A stretch of DNA of 64,000 bases from Chryseolinea sp. H1M3-3 (GTDB lineage: Bacteria; Bacteroidota; Bacteroidia; Cytophagales; Cyclobacteriaceae): positions 1 through 64,000 of the forward strand of contig NZ_JARKMY010000019.1 in NCBI RefSeq assembly GCF_029360725.1, given 5' to 3'. The position numbers were made by a program, and so were the translations under genes. Positions 58,021 to 64,000 of this stretch are shown here, in pieces (within the stretch, counting starts at the first letter, position 1; each line of letters starts with the position of its first letter). The notes under the pieces were generated by a model. The model was not told the origin of the DNA and did no database searches. It saw only the letters and a program-made list of their open reading frames with translations.

Positions 58021-58809
58021 CTAAAATTGCAAAACAACATTTTGTTTGGTTAATGACGTATCGAAGAAGACAAGACCACACCTATAGAGATCAATGGTTA
58101 TCGTAACTGCTTTATTCCTTTGTACCGTTTGCCAGGCTACTTCCATTTCCTTGGAGTAATGAATGTCGTCCATCACCAGTATACTTTTAGAATGCATTTT
58201 AGTCACAAGACCCTCAAAGTACCGGAGCGTTGGTTCTAAACGATGATTCGCATCTATATAAGCGAAATCAATTGGTGGCGAAGCAGTAAGATAAGAGGGC
58301 AGTGTTTTGTCAATATTACCTTCAATCATTCGAATATGCCTTCCGTTATCTTCCTGAAAGCCCTTATTGGCGATAGATGCTATTGCTGAAGATCCTTCGA
58401 ATGTGACCACCTGCGTATTTTTATGCGCGTTCGCGAGATACAAGGTATTAACGCCCAAAGACGTGCCTAACTCGATGATATGCCGGCACTGGTAATGACC
58501 GATTATCCGTGAATAAAGCGACGAAAATTTTTTTGGAGTGGTACTGACGCGTGCGATATCAGAAACTTTTCGCTTGGAAGTTTTCAGCTTCACAGAGCCT
58601 GCGCCCAAATCTGTAACGTGAATGGTGCGATGATCTTGTTCTAACGACTTTCTATAAATCTCAATGGATACCAACGTTGGATTGGACCGCTTTTTTTTCA
58701 ACAGGTTTGTGTAGAAGTCAAACAAAAAAGGTGAATGCAGTGAATGCTCATCAACAGCATCAAGCCAATAGTTAAAATAAGATTTAAGTTGAAATAAATT
58801 AACAGACAC
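58021..58809 (-). CDS. Class I SAM-dependent methyltransferase
   Basis: The GTG at 58809 follows the apaG stop without a gap. The 262-residue product has the Rossmann SAM-binding motif IIELGTSLGVNTLYLA, a post-motif acidic VVTFEGSSA and the FAYIDANHRLEPTLRYF and ILVMDDIHYS segments, as in O-methyltransferase-like enzymes. The substrate cannot be predicted. The N-terminal ~90 residues are helical and may select the substrate. Confidence 0.85.
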   Translation of the reverse strand: MSVNLFQLKSYFNYWLDAVDEHSLHSPFLFDFYTNLLKKKRSNPTLVSIEIYRKSLEQDHRTIHVTDLGAGSVKLKTSKRKVSDIARVSTTPKKFSSLYSRIIGHYQCRHIIELGTSLGVNTLYLANAHKNTQVVTFEGSSAIASIANKGFQEDNGRHIRMIEGNIDKTLPSYLTASPPIDFAYIDANHRLEPTLRYFEGLVTKMHSKSILVMDDIHYSKEMEVAWQTVQRNKAVTITIDLYRCGLVFFDTSLTKQNVVLQF

Positions 58810-59196
58810 TCAATTGAGTCTGATCGGTGCGATCATGGTAAACTCAGGGATATTTACTTGCATGGTAACGCCATCCACAACACGCTCCATCAGATACGTT
58901 CCGATCATTTTGCCGAGACCAGATTTCAAATTACATCCGGAAACATATTGATGAGTTTGACCTGGCTCTAATACAGGTTGTTGTCCAACGACACCTTCTC
59001 CTTCTACTTCGCGCTGACTGAAACCTGCATCATAGATGTGCCAGTGTCGGCGAAGCAGTTGAATGGTATATTCACTATGATTCTCAATCATAATGCGATA
59101 GGTAAAAACGTAATGGTATTGACTGGGACTGGAATACGCTGGTTGATACTCCGTCTCTACACTTACCTTGATCCCTTGAGTTATTTCCGTTACCAT
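58810..59196 (-). CDS. apaG: ApaG domain protein
   Basis: The ATG at 59196 gives 128 residues, the normal ApaG length, and starts VTEITQGIKVSVETEYQ; the longer frame to 59229 would overlap a predicted promoter. Conserved parts are YRIMIENHSEYTIQLLRRHW, GEGVVGQQPVLEPGQ and YVSGCNLKSGLGKMIGTY. ApaG has an Ig-like fold and was linked to Co/Mg resistance and Ap4A levels in enterobacteria; the biochemical role is open. It leads a pair with the methyltransferase. Confidence 0.93.
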   Translation of the reverse strand: MVTEITQGIKVSVETEYQPAYSSPSQYHYVFTYRIMIENHSEYTIQLLRRHWHIYDAGFSQREVEGEGVVGQQPVLEPGQTHQYVSGCNLKSGLGKMIGTYLMERVVDGVTMQVNIPEFTMIAPIRLN

Positions 59197-59202
59197 ACGC
59201 TT

Positions 59203-59231
59203 CAAAAATATTAATTTTTTACAATTCACAA
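59203..59231 (-). promoter_or_regulatory. Predicted promoter of apaG
   Basis: On the minus strand TTG (59229-59231), an 18-base spacer and TATTTTTG (59203-59210). The expected start point falls at or next to the apaG ATG at 59196, so the mRNA may be nearly leaderless. Confidence 0.45.
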
Positions 59232-59328
59232 GATTAAGCTACCGAAATCTTGTCAAAATATTGTTAATCAATTCGTTTAAGTAATCTCTTTTTTAAGAAA
59301 AACGCAAAAAAAGCTTTTTTGTCTTTAG

Positions 59329-60015
59329 ATGAATGCGCTTAGTTTTGACGCTATGGATGTAAAATTGGTTCCCAGTTGGAAGGAGAGACTTTCGGAAGAG
59401 TTTGAAAAGCCCTATTTCAGCAGCCTTATTGACTTTGTCAAGCAGGAATATCGTACACAAACCGTCTATCCTCCTGGAAAGGAAATTTTTAAAGCATTTG
59501 ATTGTTGCGATTTTTCCGATGTAAAGGTGGTCATTATTGGACAAGATCCGTATCATGGGCCCGGACAGGCCAATGGATTGTGCTTTTCAGTGCGGGATGG
59601 CATTAAAATTCCGCCATCGTTAGTTAACATTTTCAAGGAGATTCGGGACGATTTAAAAAAACCTATTCCAAAGTCAGGTGACCTGGAACATTGGGCTAAG
59701 CAAGGTGTTTTATTACTTAATGCAACGCTGACCGTCCGCGCTTCCTCTCCCGGATCACATCAAAACAAAGGGTGGGAGACTTTTACCGATGCTGCCATCA
59801 AAAAAATTTCAGATGAAAAGGAGCATGTTGTTTTCCTGCTATGGGGTGCTTATGCGCAAAAAAAGGGCGAGGTCATCGACCGAAGCAAACATCTTGTGTT
59901 AATGTCTGCGCACCCGTCGCCTTTCTCGGCAGACCGAGGCTTCTTCGGCTGTAAACATTTTAGTAAAGCAAATGAATATTTAAAAAGTAAGGGCCTGAAA
60001 GAGATTGACTGGTAG
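59329..60015 (+). CDS. ung: Uracil-DNA glycosylase (family 1)
   Basis: Ung removes uracil from DNA to start base-excision repair. The 228-residue product has the water-activating motif GQDPYHGPGQANGLCFSV, LLNATLTVRASSPGSH, LLWGAYAQKK and the DNA-binding loop HPSPFSADRGFFGC, all as in family 1. A second ATG eight codons in (59353, MDVKLVPSW) is also plausible. Just upstream lies a palindromic A/T run (59307-59320). It is divergent from apaG. Confidence 0.97.
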   Translation: MNALSFDAMDVKLVPSWKERLSEEFEKPYFSSLIDFVKQEYRTQTVYPPGKEIFKAFDCCDFSDVKVVIIGQDPYHGPGQANGLCFSVRDGIKIPPSLVNIFKEIRDDLKKPIPKSGDLEHWAKQGVLLLNATLTVRASSPGSHQNKGWETFTDAAIKKISDEKEHVVFLLWGAYAQKKGEVIDRSKHLVLMSAHPSPFSADRGFFGCKHFSKANEYLKSKGLKEIDW

Positions 60016-60070
60016 TGTCACACACGAATGATCTATGCAGAACATTCTTTTAACTTAACCCTTAAGCTTT

Positions 60071-61231
60071 CTATCTGATTATCTTAAAAAATCTACTCCA
60101 CCGGATTTTATGAATGAAGTCAGCATTCCTGTCTAGGGATAACCAAATGAAGAAGGCTTTGCCGACGATGTGATCTTCAGGAACAAAACCCCAAAAACGA
60201 GAGTCTAGAGAATTATGACGGTTATCACCCATCATAAAATAGTAATTCTGTTTAAAGGTATATTCTGTTACAACTTTGCCGTCGATGGTTAAAGTGTTAT
60301 TATCAATTTTAACGTCATCGTGATGTTCGTAAAGCTTAATCGTTGCACCATAGATGGCGAGTGTTGAGTCATTGATCGCTAACGTGGCACCTTCTTTTGG
60401 AATCCACAGCGGACCAAAATTGTCTGTAGACCAATTAACATATCTTTTCATTCCATCTGTATGTCCGTACCAATCATAGTATGCCGAGTAAGGGATCAAT
60501 CCGTCTTCATCGTTTCGTTTTTGGATGTCAATAGACTTGATATAAGGAAGCGCTTTTAATTCATTCGCTTTTTCCTGTGTGAGGTACATGAGATACGCAA
60601 ATTTTCCATCTTGTTGATGCCCGCCGATCTGGTAATCTTCAACACCAATTCCAAGCTTGTTTAAATTCCTTTCGTTGATAGGTCCGTCTGATGTAACGAT
60701 ATAACTGTATTGAACCTCTGGATGGTTTTCAAGCGCTTGTCCATTGGTATACACTTGTTTGTCTTTGATCACCAGCGTGTCACCAGCTACAGCCACACAT
60801 CGTTTGATGTAATTTGTTTTTAAATCTATAGGATAATTGATGCCTTCATTCAAGCCTACCGGCGGAACGTTAAAAACCACAACATCATTACGTTTAACAT
60901 GGGTGAATCCTGGCAACCGATATTGCGGAAGCTTGATCCATTCCAGGTAAGATGGAATATTAGTAAACCATATTTTTTGATGTGTTAGCGGAATTTGAAG
61001 GGGCGTTGTTGTTGTTCTGGTACCGTAATGGAATTTGCTTACAAAAAGAAAATCACCCACCAAAAGTGAATTCTCCATAGACGGTGTCGGAATGGTATAC
61101 GCCTCCATAATAAGCCAGCGAATGAGTGTTGCAGCGATAACGGCAAATAAGATTGCGTCCCACCATTCACGCACTTTTGATTTTGGCGCAGCGTCATGAC
61201 TTTTGTCCTTTTTCCAAAACTTCCAATTCAT
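60071..61231 (-). CDS. lepB: Signal peptidase I
   Basis: LepB cleaves signal peptides of Sec and Tat substrates at the inner membrane. The 386-residue product, long as is usual in Bacteroidota, has a membrane segment (about residues 26-43), catalytic Ser51 in IPTPSMENSLLVGD, Lys143 in YIKRCVAVAGD, and the late GDNRHNSLDSRFWGFVP box. Extra sequence of about 140 residues (about 150-300) lies between the Lys and the last box. It is in the run lepB-dapB-DUF5683-parB-parA read toward the left. Confidence 0.96.
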   Translation of the reverse strand: MNWKFWKKDKSHDAAPKSKVREWWDAILFAVIAATLIRWLIMEAYTIPTPSMENSLLVGDFLFVSKFHYGTRTTTTPLQIPLTHQKIWFTNIPSYLEWIKLPQYRLPGFTHVKRNDVVVFNVPPVGLNEGINYPIDLKTNYIKRCVAVAGDTLVIKDKQVYTNGQALENHPEVQYSYIVTSDGPINERNLNKLGIGVEDYQIGGHQQDGKFAYLMYLTQEKANELKALPYIKSIDIQKRNDEDGLIPYSAYYDWYGHTDGMKRYVNWSTDNFGPLWIPKEGATLAINDSTLAIYGATIKLYEHHDDVKIDNNTLTIDGKVVTEYTFKQNYYFMMGDNRHNSLDSRFWGFVPEDHIVGKAFFIWLSLDRNADFIHKIRWSRFFKIIR

Positions 61232-61348
61232 AAGGAGATAAAATAAACGTGCAAAGAAAGTGAAAATAATTGATCCATCGATTAGTCGTGATTTTTCCCT
61301 ATAATTTCATGAAAATCTGCTGATAACTGTTGTATGCCATAAGTTGGT

Positions 61349-62056
61349 TCAGAAATTTAGAAAGTCGTCCATGGAGTAAACTCCCTTTTTCTCTTTGATC
61401 CATTCGGCTACCATCACAGCACCTTTTGCAAATCCTTCTCTTGAATGTGCAATATGCTTGATTTCAATGTCGTCGATGGCTGACTCATATTTTACGACGT
61501 GCGTTCCCGGAACCTCGTCAATTCGAAAGGATTCGATATACACATCTTCAGCCTTCCCTGTTTTTTCTTTTACCCATTTCTTTTTCCTGCTCACGTTGTT
61601 GAGAATTCCTTCTGCCAAAGTAATTGCTGTGCCACTGGGGGCGTCTTTTTTTTCTGCATGATGAATTTCATCCAGGCTGATCTCGTATTCCGAAAAATTA
61701 TTCATCATCCTGGCAACATATTCATTCAGCTTAAAAAAAATATTAACGCCCAGGCTATAGTTAGACGCATAAAAGAATGTGCCGTCCATTTTTTTGCAGA
61801 GGGCTTCGATTTCAGGTTTTCGTTTAAGCCAGCCTGTGGTGCCACAGACTACGGGAAGTTTTCTCTCAATACATTTTTTTACGTTTTCAAACGCTGAGTC
61901 AGGATGAGAAAATTCTATTGCGACATCACCTTTCGCCGTGGCGAATTCTGCTGCATTATCAACATCGATGCGGGCAGCAATATGGTGTCCACGGTCAACG
62001 GCAATGCGTTCAATGATTTTGCCCATTTTCCCGTAGCCAAGTAAAATTATTTCCAT
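61349..62056 (-). CDS. dapB: 4-hydroxy-tetrahydrodipicolinate reductase
   Basis: DapB reduces the dihydrodipicolinate precursor with NAD(P)H in lysine and diaminopimelate synthesis, which also feeds peptidoglycan. The ATG at 62056 starts MEIILLGYGKMGKI, the dinucleotide-binding loop; an ATG seven codons upstream is less likely. Other motifs: VCGTTGW, ASNYSLGVNIFFKLN and the catalytic HHAEKKDAPSGTA. The 235-residue length is typical. It lies 117 bases upstream of lepB. Confidence 0.96.
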   Translation of the reverse strand: MEIILLGYGKMGKIIERIAVDRGHHIAARIDVDNAAEFATAKGDVAIEFSHPDSAFENVKKCIERKLPVVCGTTGWLKRKPEIEALCKKMDGTFFYASNYSLGVNIFFKLNEYVARMMNNFSEYEISLDEIHHAEKKDAPSGTAITLAEGILNNVSRKKKWVKEKTGKAEDVYIESFRIDEVPGTHVVKYESAIDDIEIKHIAHSREGFAKGAVMVAEWIKEKKGVYSMDDFLNF

Positions 62057-62201
62057 GTTGTTTTGGTTGGGAGGCAAAAATGCATTTTTTACTGATTATT
62101 CCGATCGAAATTGTTTAAGATAAGATGGAATTTAAATTCAAGAAGTTGTCGTTGTGTTCGGTCCGCGACGTTAATAACACGGGTATTCTCAGCTGTGACT
62201 A

Positions 62202-62804
62202 TCAGAATCGAAATACAAGAGAAAGAGAATTCTGCTGTCCTAACAATTCATCCCGGCTAACGGAAGGTTGAATGGACACTTTTAAGTTGGGATTGACATC
62301 GAATTCTTTCAAGTGCGCATCGACATGGGCGTCTACAATCTGTAAAAGATACATTGCACCCATCATGATCACCCAGAAGTCTCTTTCCCTTCTCGCTTTG
62401 TCGACAGCCGTACGCAATGTTGCTGTAGTGTATTTGTTGGGGTCGTCCGGATTAAAATCTGCATCGTCTTCCAATCCGTTGTTAAGATTATAAAATAACT
62501 GAACCCTATAATCCTTATAAAGATTCTGATAAAAATTAATGGCGTATCCAATCCCGAAAAATCCGCCGTAGACCAGTGGCAACTTCCAGTATTTTTTGTT
62601 ATAAACTTGTCCCATGCCAGGTACTACGGCCGCATAAAGCAGAGCCTTCCTTGGATCGTAACGCGACGCATAAGATTTTAAAAGTACGGTATCGGGCCCA
62701 CCGGTAATTAAACTGTCGTCGTTGATGACGGTCAAAGAATCCTGCGCCATTATTCTTGCGGAAACCAGTAAGAGGAATATAACAATGGCAAACTGCTTTT
62801 TCAT
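62202..62804 (-). CDS. DUF5683 family protein
   Basis: The 200-residue product has an N-terminal signal peptide (FAIVIFLLLVSARIMAQD) and the DUF5683 core: PRKALLYAAVVPGMGQVYNKKYWKLPLVYGG-like region, then hydrophobic segments (GIGYAINFYQN, WVIMMGAMYLLQIVDAHVD) and a C-terminal LSLVFRF that looks like an outer-membrane-type end. No function is established. It sits between parB and dapB, as in many Bacteroidota, and begins ten bases after the parB stop. Confidence 0.87.
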   Translation of the reverse strand: MKKQFAIVIFLLLVSARIMAQDSLTVINDDSLITGGPDTVLLKSYASRYDPRKALLYAAVVPGMGQVYNKKYWKLPLVYGGFFGIGYAINFYQNLYKDYRVQLFYNLNNGLEDDADFNPDDPNKYTTATLRTAVDKARRERDFWVIMMGAMYLLQIVDAHVDAHLKEFDVNPNLKVSIQPSVSRDELLGQQNSLSLVFRF

Positions 62805-62814
62805 GTTCAGAAAA

Positions 62815-63747
62815 TCAGGAATACATCCTCAAGATGTCAAGAATTCTGTTAAGATCCTCAACTGACAAAAATGGAATTCGAATATCTCCTTTTTTACCAT
62901 CGCTTTTTACAACAACCCGAGTGCCAAAATGTGATGAAAGCTTCGACTGTAATTGTGCTAGTTCTTTGGATGCTTGCCCGGAAGTAGTTTCCGGCTCAGA
63001 CTTTGAAGTTGATTTACCCAATGTCAACGATCGTACAAGTTCCTCAACTTTTCGGACGGAAAGTTCTTCTGCCAAGGTACGTTTGAAAATATAAAGTTGC
63101 TGATCGGCATTCTCTACATTAATGATGGCACGTGCATGTCCCATCGATAGTTTATTATCACGTACGGCAATCTGTATGTCGGGAGGGAGCTTTAGCAATC
63201 GTAAGTAGTTGGTAACAGTTGATCTGTTTTTACCAACCCTCTCACCAAGCTCGTCCTGTTTAAGATTACATTCAGACATCAGCCGTTGATAGCTTAAGGC
63301 AATTTCTATAGCGTTGAGATTTTCACGTTGAATGTTTTCTATCAACGCCATTTCGAGCATCTGCTGATCGTTGGCAGCCCTGATGTATGCCGGTATTGTT
63401 TTTAGATCGGCAAGTTTAGATGCTTGAAATCTTCTTTCTCCAGAAATCAACTGATATTGATTCGGAGCTAATTTTCTTACAGTGATTGGTTGTATGATGC
63501 CATGGACGCGAATCGACTCAGCCAACTCCAGCAATGCATCCTGGTCGAAATGTGATCTTGGCTGGAATGGATTTACTTCAATCTCATCGATTGGTATTTC
63601 TGTCATTCCGCTCACTGCAAGGGGTGGGGCAGGAGTTGGTTCAGTTGCTACGCCGGTTGGAATTGCATCCACTTCTAAACGGTCGTCGGTTGAACTGTCG
63701 CTCAATAAAGCGCTCAGTCCTCGTCCTAATGCTTTCTTCTTACTCAT
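62815..63747 (-). CDS. parB: Chromosome-partitioning protein ParB
   Basis: ParB binds centromere-like parS sites and drives origin segregation with ParA. The 310-residue product has the N-terminal ALGRGLSALLSD ParA-contact box, the CTPase domain (VNPFQPRSHFD, GERRFQASKL), a helix-turn-helix (LGERVGKNRSTVTNYLRLLKLP) and a C-terminal dimer domain. Its ATG overlaps the parA stop by four bases. No full parS consensus (TGTTTCACGTGAAACA) is visible by eye in this window. Confidence 0.97.
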   Translation of the reverse strand: MSKKKALGRGLSALLSDSSTDDRLEVDAIPTGVATEPTPAPPLAVSGMTEIPIDEIEVNPFQPRSHFDQDALLELAESIRVHGIIQPITVRKLAPNQYQLISGERRFQASKLADLKTIPAYIRAANDQQMLEMALIENIQRENLNAIEIALSYQRLMSECNLKQDELGERVGKNRSTVTNYLRLLKLPPDIQIAVRDNKLSMGHARAIINVENADQQLYIFKRTLAEELSVRKVEELVRSLTLGKSTSKSEPETTSGQASKELAQLQSKLSSHFGTRVVVKSDGKKGDIRIPFLSVEDLNRILDILRMYS

Positions 63748-64000
63748 TTTGATATTCCGTTTTTAGCCAAAACTTCGTGCGCCAAATTCAAGTAGCTGAT
63801 AGCCCCTTTGCTTTCAGCGTCATGGACAATTACTGGTAATCCAAAACTTGGCGCTTCACTTAGCTTTACATTTCTCGGGATAATAGTTTTGAACGTCATT
63901 TTTGCGAAATGCGTTCTAACCTCTTCAACCACCTGATTACCTAAGCTAGTGCGTGAATCATACAACGTCAGGAGTATGCCTTCTATTTCGAGCTTTGGGT
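63744..64000 (-). CDS. parA: Chromosome-partitioning ATPase ParA, C-terminal part
   Basis: Only the last ~85 codons are in the window; the frame is open to the right edge, beginning PKLEIEGILLTLYDSRTSLG. The segment has the typical ParA/Soj tail: TFKTIIPRNVKLSEAPSFGL and AISYLNLAHEVL. ParA is a Walker-type ATPase that moves ParB-bound origins. The stop overlaps the parB start (ATGA). Confidence 0.93.
   Translation of the reverse strand, partial: PKLEIEGILLTLYDSRTSLGNQVVEEVRTHFAKMTFKTIIPRNVKLSEAPSFGLPVIVHDAESKGAISYLNLAHEVLAKNGISK

Noticed and set aside
63700-64000. A parS site or replication origin near parAB
   Set aside because: No full parS palindrome or DnaA-box cluster is visible in the window; CACGTG hits at about 13228 and 15110 lack the flanking bases.
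1-64000. tRNA genes, CRISPR arrays, insertion sequences or prophage
   Set aside because: No cloverleaf, no short regularly spaced repeats, no transposase or integrase frame and no phage structural gene was recognised.

Overview
This window looks like chromosomal DNA from a member of the Bacteroidota, most probably a Cytophagales-type bacterium (the order is an inference). The signs are three proteins with C-terminal type IX secretion (T9SS) sorting domains, the GSCFA, DUF4159, DUF5683 and alpha-E families, a DnaG primase without zinc ligands, a NagB/PIG-L fusion, and promoters of the TTG-N17-23-TAnnTTTG type. Gene density is high and no intergenic gap exceeds about 300 bases. I see no tRNA, rRNA, CRISPR array, prophage or insertion sequence.

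Layout. 1-7.7 kb: the 3' part of a giant secreted repeat protein, with a 507-bp tandem DNA repeat that continues past the left edge. 7.75-15 kb: a VCBS/cytochrome lipoprotein with a DUF4159 gene, a lipoprotein, thyA, and a TolC plus adaptor export pair closed by a strong terminator. 15-19.6 kb: pyrophosphatase, a glycosyltransferase, then CPBP protein, Maf and DUF1015 on the minus strand. 19.7-26.7 kb: a T9SS cargo protein, a PASTA protein and ddl, then a secreted M43 metalloprotease. 27-33.4 kb: an OmpA-like protein, nfu-mrp, dnaG, and ribBA with an overlapping secreted-protein gene. 33.4-43.9 kb: surE, a beta-barrel protein, priA, two tandem SecD-head-like paralogs, a DUF255 thioredoxin-like protein, GSCFA and the NagB/PIG-L fusion. 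44-47.4 kb: a transglutaminase, alpha-E and circularly permuted ATP-grasp operon. 47.5-48.6 kb: rpsF-rpsR-rplI with its own promoter and terminator. 48.8-55.4 kb: a four-gene DUF1549/DUF1553, DUF1501, isomerase and membrane cytochrome operon. 55.4-60 kb: DUF547, a family 2 glycosyltransferase, a coiled-coil membrane protein, a methyltransferase, apaG and ung. 60-64 kb: lepB, dapB, DUF5683, parB and the truncated parA.

Most of the window is housekeeping: nucleotide and riboflavin metabolism, replication initiation and restart, Fe-S assembly, ribosomal proteins, cell-wall precursor synthesis and chromosome partition. Envelope and secretion functions are interspersed. Four places could hide under-described biology: the ATP-grasp/alpha-E/transglutaminase operon (a predicted peptide-bond-forming system without known product), the NagB/PIG-L fusion with an altered deaminase active site, the cytochrome/DUF1501 operon, and the tandem SecD-head-like secreted proteins. 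None can be called a proven new system from sequence alone.
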